A stretch of 64,000 nucleotides of DNA from Agromyces sp. Leaf222 (GCF_001421565.1 NZ_LMKQ01000001.1:2536605-2600604); one strand, 5' to 3'; shown: positions 1-10,380, counted from the stretch's first letter. Notes: generated by a model not told the origin, from the sequence alone. A program made the numbers and translations.

Positions 1-834
1 CTCGAGCGAACGGGCGGCGAGCGGCGCGCCCGAGAGCCCGCCGGCGCCGATGCGCTCCACCTCGGCGGCGGACGCGCGGAGCCCTTCGCGGGAGATCGTC
101 GTGTTCGTCGCGATGATGCCGTCGAGCGCGAGGCGCGCGGCGAGCTCGCAGATGCGCACGACCTCCTCGTCGGCCAGGTCTGGCGCGATCTTCACGAGCA
201 GCGGCGTGCGCCCGGCCGAGGCGCGGACCGCCTCGAGCAGCGGCGCGAGCGCGTCGAGCTCCTGCAGGCCGCGGAGGCCGGGGGTGTTCGGCGAGCTCAC
301 GTTGACCACGAGGTAGTCGGCGTACGGGGCGAGCACGCGCGTGCTGCGCTCGTAGTCGCCGACGGCGTCCTCGACGGCGGTGACGCGGCTCTTGCCGATG
401 TTCACGCCGAGCACCGGCCGGTGCCGGCGACGTGCCAGGTGCGAGAGGCGGCCGACCGCGGCATCCGCCCCGCCGTTGTTGAAGCCCATGCGGTTCACGA
501 GGGCGCGGTCGCCGACGAGGCGGAACAGGCGCGGGCGCTCGTTGCCCGGTTGGGCGACGGCGGTGATCGTGCCGACCTCGACGTGCCCGAAGCCCAGGTG
601 GCCGAGCCCGCGCACCGCGAAGCCGTCTTTGTCGAAGCCGGCGGCCACGCCGAACGGCGAGGGGAACGAGAGCCCGAGGGCCTCGACCGCAAGGGCCGGG
701 TCGGGCTTCGTGAACTGCTCGACCACCCGCCCGAAGCCGAGCGTGGGCAGCGCCCGGATGACCCGGAAGGCGAGGTGATGCGCGTCTTCGGGGTCCATGC
801 GGGACAGGAAGACGGAGAAGAGGAGTCGGTACAT
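1..834 (-). CDS. pyrD: Dihydroorotate dehydrogenase (quinone, class 2), 3' end beyond window
   Basis: Oxidises dihydroorotate to orotate in pyrimidine synthesis, using FMN and passing electrons to membrane quinone. Visible are [11 protein letters not shown] (about residues 46-56), NRMGFNNGG, the [12 protein letters not shown] catalytic-serine region, VKIAPDL and IATNTT, all typical of the class 2 barrel. An N-terminal helix ([20 protein letters not shown]) fits the membrane-associating extension. Only 278 codons are visible; the C-terminus lies left of position 1. ATG 834 gives the usual family N-terminus; an in-frame ATG at 843 adds three residues. It is the last of the minus-strand genes, 66 bp after nrdR. 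Family assignment is very secure. Confidence 0.93.
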   Translation of the reverse strand, partial: MYRLLFSVFLSRMDPEDAHHLAFRVIRALPTLGFGRVVEQFTKPDPALAVEALGLSFPSPFGVAAGFDKDGFAVRGLGHLGFGHVEVGTITAVAQPGNERPRLFRLVGDRALVNRMGFNNGGADAAVGRLSHLARRRHRPVLGVNIGKSRVTAVEDAVGDYERSTRVLAPYADYLVVNVSSPNTPGLRGLQELDALAPLLEAVRASAGRTPLLVKIAPDLADEEVVRICELAARLALDGIIATNTTISREGLRASAAEVERIGAGGLSGAPLAARSLE

Positions 835-900
835 GCCGCCCATCAGGTTATCGGAGTTCGACGGCGACGAACGCGCACGCCCGCCGGGCGGCGACCGCCG

Positions 901-1374
901 CTACTCGACCGGGCGGGCGGGGAGGCGGCCGTGCGCCTCGCGCAACTGGTCGATGGCCGACTCGAAGTCGTCGAGCGACTCGAACGCCTGGTAGACGCTC
1001 GCGAAACGCAGGTACGCGACCTCGTCGAGGTCTCGCAGCGGGGGCAGGATCGCCAGGCCGATGTCGTTGGCCTCGATCTGCGACGTGCCCGTCGACCGGA
1101 TCGTCTCCTCGACGGTCTGCGCGAGCAGCGCCAGGTCGGAGTCGGTCACCGGGCGACCCTGACAGGCCTTCTTGACGCCGAGCACGACCTTCTCCCGACT
1201 GAACGGCTCGGTCACCCCGCTGCGCTTCGTGACCGAGAGGCTCGCGGTCTCGGTGGTCGAGAATCGCCCGCCGCACTCGGGGCACTGCCGACGGCGGCGG
1301 ATTGAGAGCCCGTCGTCGCTCGTGCGGGAATCGATGACTCGGGAATCCGGGTGGCGGCAGAACGGACAGTACAT
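901..1374 (-). CDS. nrdR: Transcriptional repressor NrdR
   Basis: NrdR represses ribonucleotide reductase operons in response to ATP/dATP. The 157-residue protein is full length for the family. It starts with a zinc ribbon (C3, C6, C31, C34) followed by an ATP-cone domain at about residues 49-139 ([17 protein letters not shown] onward). It binds NrdR boxes upstream of nrd genes, none of which lie in this window. A TAGGCT -10-like hexamer (1384-1389) sits 9 nt before the ATG with GGGAG between them, so it may have its own start with almost no leader. It follows hisD by 71 bp on the same strand. Confidence 0.95.
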   Translation of the reverse strand: MYCPFCRHPDSRVIDSRTSDDGLSIRRRRQCPECGGRFSTTETASLSVTKRSGVTEPFSREKVVLGVKKACQGRPVTDSDLALLAQTVEETIRSTGTSQIEANDIGLAILPPLRDLDEVAYLRFASVYQAFESLDDFESAIDQLREAHGRLPARPVE

Positions 1375-1445
1375 GGTGCTCCCAGCCTAGCGGGGTCGGA
1401 ACGGCGCGCGCCGGTCGCCGACCGCACCGACCGCCGCGCTCGGGC

Positions 1446-2753
1446 TCAGTGCTCGAAGCGCGCCGTGACGGCCTCGCCGTGCGCCGGAAGGTCCTCTTCG
1501 GCCGAGAGCGTCGCGATGACGGGCGCGACCTCGCGGAGCGCGGCCTCGTCGTAGCGCACGACCTGCTGCGGCCGCAGGAACGTCGCCGCAGAGAGGCCGG
1601 AGACGTGCCTCGCCGTGCCGCCGGTGGGCAGCACGTGGTTCGACCCCGCGGCGTAGTCGCCGAGGCTCACGGGCGAGTACGGGCCGATGAAGATCGCGCC
1701 CGCGTTCTCGATGCGCGCGAGCGTCGCATCGACGTCGGCGACCTGGATCTCGAGGTGCTCGGCACCGAACGCGTTCGCGAACGCGGCGGCCTGCTCGAGG
1801 TCGTCGACCAGCACGAGTGCGGACTGCGGGCCCTCGACGGCGGTGCGCACGCGAGCCGAGTGCTTCGTCGACGAGACCCGCGCCTCGAGGCGCTCGCGCA
1901 CCGCCTCGGCGAACTCGGCCGAATCGGTCACCAGCACGGATGCCGCGAGCTCGTCGTGCTCGGCCTGGCTCACGAGGTCGGCGGCGACGAAGTCCGCATC
2001 GGCGGTCGCGTCGGCGATCACGAGGATGTCGGTGGGGCCGGCCTCGGCGTCGATGCCGGTGACGCCGGCGACGAGGCGCTTCGCCGCGGCGACGAACACG
2101 TTGCCGGGGCCCGTCACGCGCTGCACGGGCAGCAGCCCGAGATCGGGGACGCCGTGGGCGAAGGCGCCGATCGCGCCGGCGCCGCCCATCGCATAGACCT
2201 CGTCGACGCCGAGGAGCGCCGCGACCGCGGCGATCGTCGGGTGGATGCGGCCCTCGTGGTCGGCCTGCGGCGGCGAGGCGAGCGCGATCGACCGCACCCC
2301 GGCGACCTGCGCCGGCACGACGTTCATGACCACGCTCGACGGGTACACGGCCTTGCCGCCCGGCACGTAGAGGCCGACGCGTTCGACGGGCTGCCACCGC
2401 TGCTCGATGACCGCACCCGGCGCGAGCACGGTCGTCACCGGCGCGGGCACCTGCGCGGCGCTCGCGGCCCGCACCCTGGCGATCGTGGACTCGACGGCCT
2501 CGCGCACGGCGGGGTCGAGCGCCTCGAGCGCGGCGCGCAGCTCTTCGGCCGGCACGCGGATCGAGGTCGGGCGCACCCCGTCGAACCGCTCGGCCTGGTC
2601 GAACAGGGCCTGCCCGCCGTGCTCGCGCACCTCGTCGATGATGCGGGCGGCCGGCGCGAGCGCGGCCGTGACGTCGGTCTCGGCGCGCGGAACGAGTGCG
2701 AGCAGCTCTGCGGGGGTCGGACGGGAACCACGGAGGTCGATGGTGCGCAGCAT
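1446..2753 (-). CDS. hisD: Histidinol dehydrogenase
   Basis: Catalyses the last two oxidations of histidine synthesis, L-histidinol to L-histidine, with NAD and zinc. Family hallmarks are GPGNVFVAAAKR, DAEAGPTDILVIAD, the SQAEHDE zinc/substrate region and the catalytic pair in GAEHLEIQ. The reading frame opens 51 bp upstream at 2804, but ATG 2753 gives the family-typical MLRTIDLRG start and has GGAGG just upstream; 435 residues is normal length. A TACGCT hexamer 9 nt before the start could be a -10 box. No other his genes are in the window, so histidine genes are at least partly dispersed here. Confidence 0.95.
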   Translation of the reverse strand: MLRTIDLRGSRPTPAELLALVPRAETDVTAALAPAARIIDEVREHGGQALFDQAERFDGVRPTSIRVPAEELRAALEALDPAVREAVESTIARVRAASAAQVPAPVTTVLAPGAVIEQRWQPVERVGLYVPGGKAVYPSSVVMNVVPAQVAGVRSIALASPPQADHEGRIHPTIAAVAALLGVDEVYAMGGAGAIGAFAHGVPDLGLLPVQRVTGPGNVFVAAAKRLVAGVTGIDAEAGPTDILVIADATADADFVAADLVSQAEHDELAASVLVTDSAEFAEAVRERLEARVSSTKHSARVRTAVEGPQSALVLVDDLEQAAAFANAFGAEHLEIQVADVDATLARIENAGAIFIGPYSPVSLGDYAAGSNHVLPTGGTARHVSGLSAATFLRPQQVVRYDEAALREVAPVIATLSAEEDLPAHGEAVTARFEH

Positions 2754-2800
2754 GATGCCTCCAGCGTACCCACCGCTCCCGCGAACGACCGCCGGGATCG

Positions 2801-5800
2801 TCACAGGAGGCAGCTGGGCCCCAGGAGGCTCTTCAGCTCGCCGTAGAAGTCCGCGGTGACCTTGACCGGGTACTGCCCGACCTCGAAGACCCGACCGACG
2901 CGGCCCTTCGTCAGCGTGATGCGCACCTCGGTCTCACCGCGATGGCGCACGAGCACATCGCGGAGCGCCTCGGTCGTCGCATGCGTCGCCCGGTTGTCGG
3001 GCAGCGTGATCTTCACGATGCCCGACTCGTCGTCCTGACCGAGTTCGGGCGAGATCACGCTGTACGCGTGCAGGTTCATGCCGTCGTCGCGCATGCTCAC
3101 GCGACCCCGCACGACGACGATCGAGTCGGACTGCAGTCCCGGTGCGAACTCCTGGTAGGCCTTGCCCATGAACATCACCGTGATCTCGCCCGAGAAGTCC
3201 TCGACCGTGATCATGCCGTACTGGTTGCCGGAGGCCTTCGCGATGCGGTGCTGCACGCTCGTGACGAGGCCCGCGACCGTGACGGTGTCGGCGTCCTGCG
3301 TCGATTCCGACGTGGTGAGGTCGAGGATCGACGTCGACGCGTGCTTCGCGAGCTGCGCCTCGAGTCCGTCGAGGGGATGCTCGGAGACGTACAGCCCCAG
3401 CATGTCTCGCTCGAACGCGAGCTTCTGCTTCTTGGGCCACTCGGGTCGATCGGGCACGAGGGACGGCGCGGCATCCCGTTCGTGGTCGTCGAAGAGGCTG
3501 TCGAAGTCGAACCCGAAGTCGCCGACCTCCTCGGCCCGCTTCTCCTTCACGACCGACTCGACGGCGCCCTCGTGGATCTCGACGAGCGCACGCCTGGTGT
3601 GCCCGAGGGAGTCGAACGCGCCGGCCTTGACCAGCGATTCGACCGTTCGCTTGTTCGCGACCGTCAGCGGGCACTTCTTCAGGAAGTCGTGGAACGACTC
3701 GAACCGACCCTTCGCATCGCGGGCCGCTCGGATCGCGTCGACGACGTTGAAGCCGACGTTGCGCACCGCCCCCATGCCGAAGCGGATGTCCTCGCCGACG
3801 GCGGCGAAGTAGCCGATCGACTCGTTCACGTCGGGCGGCAGCACCTGGATGCCCATGCGCCGGCACTCGTTGAGGTAGAGCGCGAGCTTGTCGCGGGCGT
3901 CGCCGACGCTCGTGAGCAGCGCCGCCATGTACTCGGCCGGATAGTGAGCCTTCAGGTAGGCGGTCCAGTAGCTGAGCACGCCGTATGCCGCCGAGTGCGC
4001 CTTGTTGAAGGCGTAGTCCGAGAACGGCAGCAGGATCTCCCAGAGCTTCTGGATCGCGGCATCCGAATAGCCGTTGGCCTTCATGCCGCCCGAGAAGCCC
4101 TCGTACTGCTTGTCGAGCTCCGACTTCTTCTTCTTGCCCATGGCGCGACGCAGGATGTCGGCCTGGCCGAGGCTGAACCCGGCGACCTTCTGCGCGATCG
4201 CCATGACCTGCTCCTGATAGATGATCAGGCCGTAGCTGGTGTCGAGGATCTCTTTCAGGGACTCCGCGAACTCGGGGTGGATCGGCGTGATCTCCTGCAG
4301 CGCGTTCTTGCGGAGCGCGTAGTTGGTGTGCGAGTTGGCCCCCATGGGGCCCGGGCGGTACAGCGCGATGACGGCCGAGATGTCCTCGAAGTTGTCGGGC
4401 TTCATGAGCCGCAGGAGCGAACGCATCGGACCGCCGTCGAGCTGGAAGACCCCGAGCGTGTCGCCCTTGCCGAGCAGCTCGTAGGCTCCGGGGTCGTCGA
4501 GCGCGAGATCTTCGAGCACGGGCCGGAACCCGCGGTTCGCCTCGATGTTGTCGAGTGCGTCGTCGATGATCGTCAGGTTGCGCAGCCCGAGGAAGTCCAT
4601 CTTGATCAGGCCGAGGGACTCGCACGCCGGATAGTCGAACTGCGTGACGATCTGGCCGTCCTGCTCGCGCTTCATGATCGGGATGATGTCGATGAGCGGA
4701 TCGCTCGACATGATGACGCCTGCCGCGTGGACGCCCCACTGCCGCTTCAGGTTCTCGAGGCCGAGGGCCGTCTCGAAGACCGTCTTCGCCTCGGCGTCGG
4801 TCTCGACGATCGCCCGGATGTCCGCGGCCTCCTTGTAGCGCGGGTGGGCCTTGTCGAAGATGCCGGTGAGCGGGATGTCCTTGCCCATGACCGCGGGCGG
4901 CATCGCCTTCGTGAGCTTCTCGCCCATCGAGAACGGGAACCCGAGCACCCGGCCGGAGTCCTTCAGCGCCTGCTTCGCCTTGATCGTGCCGTAGGTCACG
5001 ATCTGCGCGACGCGCTCGTCGCCGTACTTCTCGGTGACGTACTTGATGACCTCGCCGCGTCGGCGCTCGTCGAAGTCGACGTCGAAGTCGGGCATCGAGA
5101 CGCGATCGGGGTTCAGGAACCGCTCGAAGATGAGGCCGTGCTGCAGCGGGTCGAGGTCGGTGATGCGCATCGCGTACGCCGCCATCGACCCGGCGCCGGA
5201 ACCACGACCCGGCCCGACCCGGATGCCGTTGTTCTTCGACCAGTTGATGAAGTCGGCGACGACGAGGAAGTAGCCGGGGAACCCCATCTGCGAGATGACG
5301 CCGACCTCGTAGTCGGCCTGCTTGCGCACCGCGTCGGGGATGCCGTTCGGGTACCGCACGTGCAGGCCGCGCTCGACCTCCTTCACGAACCAGCTCTGCT
5401 CGTCTTCGCCCTCTGGCACGGGGAAGCGCGGCATGTAGTTGGCGCTCGTGTTGAACTTCACGTCGCAGCGCTCGGCGATGAGCAGCGTGTTGTCGCACGC
5501 CTCGGGGTAGTCGCGGAACACCTGGCGCATCTCGGCGGCCGTCTTGAGGTAGAACTCGTCGGCGTCGAACTTGAACCGGTTCGGGTCGTCGAGCGTCGAC
5601 CCCGACTGCACGCAGAGCAGGGCCGCATGGCTCTTGGCGTCGTGCGCGTGCGTGTAGTGCAGGTCGTTGGTGGCGACGAGCGGCAGGTCGAGCTGCTTGG
5701 CGAGGCGGTGCAGGTCGGTCATGATCCGGCGCTCGATGCCGAGGCCGTGATCCATGATCTCGGCGAAGTAGTTCTCCTTGCCGAAGATGTCGCGGAAGTC

Positions 5801-6322
5801 GGATGCCGCCTTCACCGCTTCGTCGTACTGCCCGAGCCTGAGCCGGGTCTGCACCTCGCCCGACGGGCAGCCCGTGGTCGCGATCAGGCCCGACGCGTAG
5901 GTGGAGAGCAGCTCGCGGTCCATGCGCGGCTTGAAGTAGTAGCCCTCGAGCGAGGCGCGGCTCGAGAGCCGGAAGAGGTTGTGCATGCCCTCGGTGTTCT
6001 GCGAGAGCAGCGTCATGTGCGTGTAGGCGCCGGAGCCGGAGACGTCGTCTCCACCGCCGGAACCCCAGCGGATTCGGGTCTTGTCGCCGCGGTGCGTGCC
6101 CGGCGTGACGTACGCCTCGGTGCCGATGATCGGCTTGATGCCGACATCCGTCGCCTGCTTCCAGAAGTCGTAGGCGCCGAACACGTTGCCGTGGTCGGTG
6201 ACCGCGACGGCCGGCATGCCCTGCTCCGCCGCGGCGGAGACGAGTTCACCGACCCGGGCCGCACCGTCGAGCATCGAGTACTCGCTGTGCACGTGCAGGT
6301 GGACGAAGGAATCGGTGGCCAC
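2801..6322 (-). CDS. dnaE: DNA polymerase III subunit alpha
   Basis: Catalytic subunit of the replicative polymerase. Domains in order: PHP domain beginning HLHVHSEYSMLDG (residues 8-20), the polymerase palm with catalytic aspartates in PDFDVDFDERRR (about residues 410-420), fingers and helix-hairpin-helix regions, then a C-terminal OB-fold (about 1000-1080). At 1173 residues it is the full-length DnaE1 type rather than the mutagenic DnaE2 type. Start is GTG at 6322 with GAGGAG upstream. It stops 47 bp before the hisD start. The 79-bp gap to the RluA-family gene contains TAGACT, a possible -10 box. Confidence 0.97.
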   Translation of the reverse strand: MATDSFVHLHVHSEYSMLDGAARVGELVSAAAEQGMPAVAVTDHGNVFGAYDFWKQATDVGIKPIIGTEAYVTPGTHRGDKTRIRWGSGGGDDVSGSGAYTHMTLLSQNTEGMHNLFRLSSRASLEGYYFKPRMDRELLSTYASGLIATTGCPSGEVQTRLRLGQYDEAVKAASDFRDIFGKENYFAEIMDHGLGIERRIMTDLHRLAKQLDLPLVATNDLHYTHAHDAKSHAALLCVQSGSTLDDPNRFKFDADEFYLKTAAEMRQVFRDYPEACDNTLLIAERCDVKFNTSANYMPRFPVPEGEDEQSWFVKEVERGLHVRYPNGIPDAVRKQADYEVGVISQMGFPGYFLVVADFINWSKNNGIRVGPGRGSGAGSMAAYAMRITDLDPLQHGLIFERFLNPDRVSMPDFDVDFDERRRGEVIKYVTEKYGDERVAQIVTYGTIKAKQALKDSGRVLGFPFSMGEKLTKAMPPAVMGKDIPLTGIFDKAHPRYKEAADIRAIVETDAEAKTVFETALGLENLKRQWGVHAAGVIMSSDPLIDIIPIMKREQDGQIVTQFDYPACESLGLIKMDFLGLRNLTIIDDALDNIEANRGFRPVLEDLALDDPGAYELLGKGDTLGVFQLDGGPMRSLLRLMKPDNFEDISAVIALYRPGPMGANSHTNYALRKNALQEITPIHPEFAESLKEILDTSYGLIIYQEQVMAIAQKVAGFSLGQADILRRAMGKKKKSELDKQYEGFSGGMKANGYSDAAIQKLWEILLPFSDYAFNKAHSAAYGVLSYWTAYLKAHYPAEYMAALLTSVGDARDKLALYLNECRRMGIQVLPPDVNESIGYFAAVGEDIRFGMGAVRNVGFNVVDAIRAARDAKGRFESFHDFLKKCPLTVANKRTVESLVKAGAFDSLGHTRRALVEIHEGAVESVVKEKRAEEVGDFGFDFDSLFDDHERDAAPSLVPDRPEWPKKQKLAFERDMLGLYVSEHPLDGLEAQLAKHASTSILDLTTSESTQDADTVTVAGLVTSVQHRIAKASGNQYGMITVEDFSGEITVMFMGKAYQEFAPGLQSDSIVVVRGRVSMRDDGMNLHAYSVISPELGQDDESGIVKITLPDNRATHATTEALRDVLVRHRGETEVRITLTKGRVGRVFEVGQYPVKVTADFYGELKSLLGPSCLL

Positions 6323-6401
6323 TGGGCTCCTCTTCGGATGCTGCGGGGTGGTTCTGGGGGTGCTTTCGAGTCTAGGACGACCCTGCGTCAGCGCCGCCCG
6401 T

Positions 6402-7322
6402 TCAGTCGGCGCGGAGCGATTCGAGCGCCGCCGCGAGGTCGGCCGGGTAGTCCGACTCGAACGTGACCCAGTCGCCCGTGGCGGGGTGCGTCAGCGAGAG
6501 CCGGTGCGCGTGCAGCCACTGGCGGGTGAGGCCGAGTCGCGCCGAGATCGTCGGGTCGGCGCCGTACATGCCGTCGCCGACGCACGGATGCCGCTGGGCG
6601 GCCATGTGCACCCGGATCTGGTGCGTGCGGCCGGTCTCGAGATGCACCTCGAGCAGCGACGCGGACGGGAACGCCTCGAGCGTCTCGTAGTGGGTCACCG
6701 CGTGCTTGCCGTCGGAGACGACCGCGAACTTCCATTCGGACCGCGGATGCCGACCCACCGGGGCGTCGATCGTGCCCGCGAGCGGATCTGGATGCCCCTG
6801 CACGACCGTGTGGTAGACCTTCTCGACCTCGCGATCGTGGAACTGCCGCTTGAGCTCGGTGTACGCGCGCTCGGACTTCGCGACGACCATGAGGCCGCTC
6901 GTTCCGGCGTCGAGCCGGTGCACGATGCCCTGACGCTCGGGAGCACCCGACGTCGAGATGCGGAAGCCGGCCGCCGCCAGAGCACCGACCACGGTCGGTC
7001 CCTCCCAGCCGACGGAGGGGTGCGCGGCGACGCCGGCCGGCTTGTCGACCACGACGAGGTCGTCGTCGTCGTGCACGATGCCGAGGTCGGGAACGGGGAT
7101 CGCGACGACCTCGACCGAGCGAGGCGGCTGCCAGCTCACCTCGAGCCAGCCGCCGGCCCGGAGCCGGTCGGACTTGTCGAGCGTGCGCCCGTCGAGCACG
7201 ACTCCCCCGGCCGCGGCGATCTCGGCCGCCTGGGTGCGCGAGAAGCCGAGCAGCTTGGCGATGCCCTGATCGACGCGGATGCCTTCGAGCCCGTCGGGGA
7301 CGGGGACGGAACGCGACTCCAC
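6402..7322 (-). CDS. RluA-family 23S rRNA pseudouridine synthase (RluD-like)
   Basis: Isomerises uridines to pseudouridine in large-subunit rRNA. An N-terminal S4 RNA-binding domain (about residues 15-63) precedes the catalytic domain. The diagnostic [10 protein letters not shown] motif carries catalytic D138, with RTHQIRVH further on. GTG start at 7322 lies just after the lspA stop; lspA followed by this family is a widespread bacterial pair. Target sites cannot be assigned from sequence, so no rlu symbol is given. Confidence 0.92.
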   Translation of the reverse strand: MESRSVPVPDGLEGIRVDQGIAKLLGFSRTQAAEIAAAGGVVLDGRTLDKSDRLRAGGWLEVSWQPPRSVEVVAIPVPDLGIVHDDDDLVVVDKPAGVAAHPSVGWEGPTVVGALAAAGFRISTSGAPERQGIVHRLDAGTSGLMVVAKSERAYTELKRQFHDREVEKVYHTVVQGHPDPLAGTIDAPVGRHPRSEWKFAVVSDGKHAVTHYETLEAFPSASLLEVHLETGRTHQIRVHMAAQRHPCVGDGMYGADPTISARLGLTRQWLHAHRLSLTHPATGDWVTFESDYPADLAAALESLRAD

Positions 7323-7327
7323 GGCGA

Positions 7328-8071
7328 TCAGGCTTCGCGCGCGACCGGCACGCTCAGCGCGCCCTGGTCGGTCGAGACGCTCGAGGTCGCGCCGGTGCGG
7401 CTGACGTTGCCCTGGTCGCCTGCGCGACCTTCGGGGTCGGCGTCGATGCCACGGTCGAGGTCGCTGCCGCGAACGCCACCGGCGGCGGCGTCGTCGGCTG
7501 CGGGCGCCTTCTCGGCATCTGCCGACTCGGCCCCGGCGCTCGTCGCGCCGCCCTTGACCTCACGAGAGCCGTCGAGCCCGACGCCGCGGATCGTCAGGAT
7601 CATGAACAGCACCATGCTCGAGACGATCGCCATGTCGGCGACGTTGTAGATCGCGGGGATCATCCACGGCGTCGAGATGAAGTCGACGACATGCCCGAGT
7701 CCGAAGCTCGGCTCGCGAAGGAGGCGGTCGGTCAGGTTGCCGAGCACGCCGCCCAGCAGGAGCCCGAAGACGAGTCCCCATGCCTTGGAACGGATGCGCC
7801 TGGCGAACCAGACGATGAAGGTGATGACGCCGGCGGCCAGGATCGTGAAGATCCAGGTCATGCCGCTCGCGAGCGAGAAGGCCGCACCCGGGTTCCGCAC
7901 GAAGTGCCACTGGAGCAGGTCGCCGAGCACCGGCACCGTCTCGCCCTCGGTGAGGTTGGAGACGACGAGGAACTTCGCCAGCTGATCGAGCCCGTAGACC
8001 GCGAGGGCACCGAGGACGAGAACGACGAGCGCAGTCGAGGTTCCGGCCTTCGTGCCCCGATCAGGCTCCAA
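7328..8071 (-). CDS. lspA: Lipoprotein signal peptidase II with long C-terminal tail
   Basis: Inner-membrane aspartyl protease that removes signal peptides from prolipoproteins. Four membrane segments are visible (about residues 14-35, 68-88, 95-112, 141-163). The catalytic aspartates are D130 in GHVVDFI and D146 in NVADMAI; the conserved NLTD lies at 112-115. Start is TTG at 8071, overlapping the end of divIVA by 11 bp, so translation is probably coupled. Unusually, about 75 residues rich in Ala, Gly, Asp and Ser follow the last helix, making 247 residues against about 160-200 usually. The tail should be cytoplasmic; its role is unknown. Confidence 0.94.
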   Translation of the reverse strand: MEPDRGTKAGTSTALVVLVLGALAVYGLDQLAKFLVVSNLTEGETVPVLGDLLQWHFVRNPGAAFSLASGMTWIFTILAAGVITFIVWFARRIRSKAWGLVFGLLLGGVLGNLTDRLLREPSFGLGHVVDFISTPWMIPAIYNVADMAIVSSMVLFMILTIRGVGLDGSREVKGGATSAGAESADAEKAPAADDAAAGGVRGSDLDRGIDADPEGRAGDQGNVSRTGATSSVSTDQGALSVPVAREA

Positions 8072-8750
8072 AGCCCTGGAAGGTGGGCGTGTGCGCCTGC
8101 TCGTTCGAGATGCCCGACTGGGCCGCGAAGCCCTGGTTGTCGGGGACCTGCACCGGAGCAGCCGTGTCGAGGTCGCGCAGCTGACCCTCGATGTAGCTCT
8201 TCAGCTTCTGGCGGTACTCGCGCTCGAAGAGACGGAGCCCGTCGACGCGCTTCTCGAGCGCCTGGCGCTCCTGGTCGAGCACCCCGATCTGGGCGCGCTG
8301 CTTGGCCTCGGCCTCTGCGACCACGCGGGCAGCAGTGGCGTGGCCCTCGGCGATGAGCGCGTCGCGCTTCTCGATGCCCTCTCGCACGTGCTCCTCGTGG
8401 AGTCGGCGAGCGAGCTGCAGCAGGTTGGTCGTGCTGGTCTGCTCGTCGAGCTCGGACTGCACGGCCGGAGCGGGCACGGCGACGGCCACGGTCGCGGGCT
8501 GCGGCACCGGCTCTGCGTACGTGGGCTGCACGGCTGCCGCCGGTGCGGACGCCGCCGTCTTCGCGGCCTCTGCGGCGCGCGCTTCGGCGGCCGAGACGCG
8601 CTGACGCAGCTCTTCGTTCTCCTGATTCAGTCGACGAAGCTCGACGACGACCTCGTCGAGGAAGTCATCGACCTCGTCCTGGTCGTATCCCTCGCGGAAC
8701 TTCGTCGCCTGGAAGCGCTTGTTGACCACATCTTCCGGAGTTAGCGCCAT
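8061..8750 (-). CDS. divIVA: DivIVA/Wag31 polar growth and septum-site protein
   Basis: Coiled-coil scaffold that marks cell poles and division sites and directs polar peptidoglycan synthesis in actinobacteria. The N-terminal membrane-binding domain MALTPEDVVNKRF...GYDQDEVDDFLDEV is canonical. A coiled coil (about 35-65), an Ala/Pro/Val-rich linker (about 66-105) and a second long coiled coil (about 108-195) follow. The upstream leader has a GGGTGAG purine stretch. It sits at the distal end of the dcw cluster after sepF and yggT, as in mycobacteria and corynebacteria. It should interact with the kinase/PBP machinery encoded nearby, which is inference from the family. Confidence 0.95.
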   Translation of the reverse strand: MALTPEDVVNKRFQATKFREGYDQDEVDDFLDEVVVELRRLNQENEELRQRVSAAEARAAEAAKTAASAPAAAVQPTYAEPVPQPATVAVAVPAPAVQSELDEQTSTTNLLQLARRLHEEHVREGIEKRDALIAEGHATAARVVAEAEAKQRAQIGVLDQERQALEKRVDGLRLFEREYRQKLKSYIEGQLRDLDTAAPVQVPDNQGFAAQSGISNEQAHTPTFQGFGA

Positions 8751-8865
8751 GGCTTCTCACCCTCACATCTTCGAACTGTTCGTTGCGTTCTGCTAAACGG
8801 TAGCAAAGACCACTCGGATCACCCAGTGTCGCCCACAGACGTTGCGCCGTGTTCGCAGGAGATCG

Positions 8866-9162
8866 TCAGGCGACGGCCGCGAGCCACGACACCACCGTCA
8901 TGGCGACGATGACCACGAGCATCGCCAGCGACCATCCGAGGTCGAGGGCGACCTGCCCGATGCGGATCGGCGGAATCAACCGCCTGAACAGGCGCACGAG
9001 CGGGTCCGTGACGGTGTACACGAGCTCGACCACGACCAGCCATCCGCCCTGGGGCCGCCAGGAGCGGTTGAAGGTTCGGATCAGGTCGAGGACGAAGCGC
9101 GCCCACATCACGAAGAAATAGATGACGAGCAGCGAGTAGAGGATGCTCCAGACGACGGACAA
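8866..9162 (-). CDS. YggT-family small membrane protein
   Basis: 98-residue protein with two hydrophobic segments (about residues 5-27 and 72-96) separated by a loop with the family-typical TDPLVRLFRRLIPP. The gene lies between sepF and divIVA, the standard position for yggT-like genes in Gram-positives. The family has been linked to membrane or osmotic functions, but its biochemical role is not established. Start is TTG at 9162, 15 bp after the sepF stop. The following 115 bp before divIVA probably carries the divIVA leader. Confidence 0.88.
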   Translation of the reverse strand: MSVVWSILYSLLVIYFFVMWARFVLDLIRTFNRSWRPQGGWLVVVELVYTVTDPLVRLFRRLIPPIRIGQVALDLGWSLAMLVVIVAMTVVSWLAAVA

Positions 9163-9177
9163 CGCGCCTACCGACGG

Positions 9178-9648
9178 CTACGCGTGCGTGAAGAACGACG
9201 CGTCGACGTCGCCTTCGGCTTCACCGGTCTCCCCCGAGACCACGACGTGCGACGGCGAGAGCAGGAAGACCTTGCTCGTGACGCGCTCGATCTTGCCGTG
9301 CAGGCCCTGCGAGAGGCCGCTGGCGAAGTCGATCAATCGGCGCGCGTCTCCATCGGACATCTGCGAGAGGTTGATGATGACCGGTACTCCCTCGCGGAAG
9401 GACTCGGCGATGACCTGCGCGTCGCGGTACTGACGCGGGTGCACGGTGAGGATCTCGTTCATCTCCGCCTGCGGTGTGCTCGGTTGAATGTGGTTCTTGC
9501 GGAGCGGCGTGACGGCCGCACCGGTCTTGGGTGCCGGCGCAGCATGCACGACCGGTGTCGCCGCTGCGGGCGACTCTCGGGGCTCGGCCTCGAACTCCTC
9601 GTCCGCGAGGCCGAGGTAGACCATGGTCTTCTTGAGCGGGTTGGACAT
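9178..9648 (-). CDS. sepF: Cell division protein SepF
   Basis: SepF anchors FtsZ to the membrane in bacteria lacking FtsA and ZipA. The N-terminus [18 protein letters not shown] resembles the amphipathic membrane-binding helix. A linker of about 40 residues leads to the globular SepF domain (about residues 60-150) with the characteristic [23 protein letters not shown] and SKVFLLSP. Length of 156 residues is normal. GGAGG lies 7 nt before ATG 9648. Its place after ftsZ and PLPBP matches actinobacterial dcw clusters, and no ftsA is present in the cluster, as expected. Confidence 0.95.
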   Translation of the reverse strand: MSNPLKKTMVYLGLADEEFEAEPRESPAAATPVVHAAPAPKTGAAVTPLRKNHIQPSTPQAEMNEILTVHPRQYRDAQVIAESFREGVPVIINLSQMSDGDARRLIDFASGLSQGLHGKIERVTSKVFLLSPSHVVVSGETGEAEGDVDASFFTHA

Positions 9649-9681
9649 CGCTGCCTCCGTCTGTGTTCCGTCTCTTCGAGG

Positions 9682-10380
9682 CTAACCGGCGATGGGCCGA
9701 TTGCCCGTGATTGCCGTGCCGATCCGCAGGTGTGTCGCGCCTTCGGCGACGGCATCCTCGAGATCGTGGCTCATGCCCATCGACAGCCCGGAGGCCTTGG
9801 GTGCGAGCGGCAGCACGACGCGTTCCGACAGTTCGCGCACTCGCGCGAACGCCGGTCGAGCGGGCTCGTCGAGCGGCGCGACGGCCATCAGGCCCCGCAG
9901 CTCGAGTCCGGGCGCCGCGAGCACGTGCTCGACGAGCGCGTCGAGCTCGGACGGCGCGACGCCGCCGCGACCCGGATCGTCGGTGAGGTTCACCTGCACG
10001 AAGCAGTCGAGCGAGGCCTCGTCCGAGCGCAGCGCGTCGACCAACGCCGGCCGGTCGATCGAGTGGACCGCCGAGGCGTACGCACGGACCTGTCGCGCCT
10101 TCTTGGTCTGCAGCTGGCCGATGAAATGCCAGCGCAGCGCGAGGTCGTCGAGTTCGCGGGCCTTGGCCTGCGCCTCCTGGTGCCGGTTCTCGCCGACATC
10201 CTGCACGCCGAGTGCGGCGAGGTCGCGCACGAGCATCGCTGGATGGAACTTGGTCACGACGATCGTGCGAATGCCGGTCGGGTCGCGGTCGGCGAGGCGT
10301 GCGGCCTCGCCGACGCGCGCGGCGACGGCCTGGAGTCGCGCTCGCAGGTCGTCGACTCCTGCGGAGCGCTCCTCGGTCAC
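9682..10380 (-). CDS. YggS/PLPBP family PLP-homeostasis protein
   Basis: Pyridoxal-phosphate binding protein that maintains vitamin B6 and amino/keto acid balance; it has no known catalytic activity. The PLP lysine is K44 in [20 protein letters not shown] and [15 protein letters not shown] are family signatures. The GTG start at 10380 overlaps the ftsZ stop by 4 bp (GTGA), so it is translationally coupled to ftsZ. Presence between ftsZ and sepF is a conserved Gram-positive arrangement. Confidence 0.93.
   Translation of the reverse strand: MTEERSAGVDDLRARLQAVAARVGEAARLADRDPTGIRTIVVTKFHPAMLVRDLAALGVQDVGENRHQEAQAKARELDDLALRWHFIGQLQTKKARQVRAYASAVHSIDRPALVDALRSDEASLDCFVQVNLTDDPGRGGVAPSELDALVEHVLAAPGLELRGLMAVAPLDEPARPAFARVRELSERVVLPLAPKASGLSMGMSHDLEDAVAEGATHLRIGTAITGNRPIAG

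Noticed and set aside
2942..6466. 1174-codon plus-strand frame antisense to dnaE
   Set aside because: Shadow of high-GC third-position bias in dnaE; it reads as low-complexity Arg/Val/Leu/Asp with no domain, while the minus strand has a complete, recognisable DnaE.
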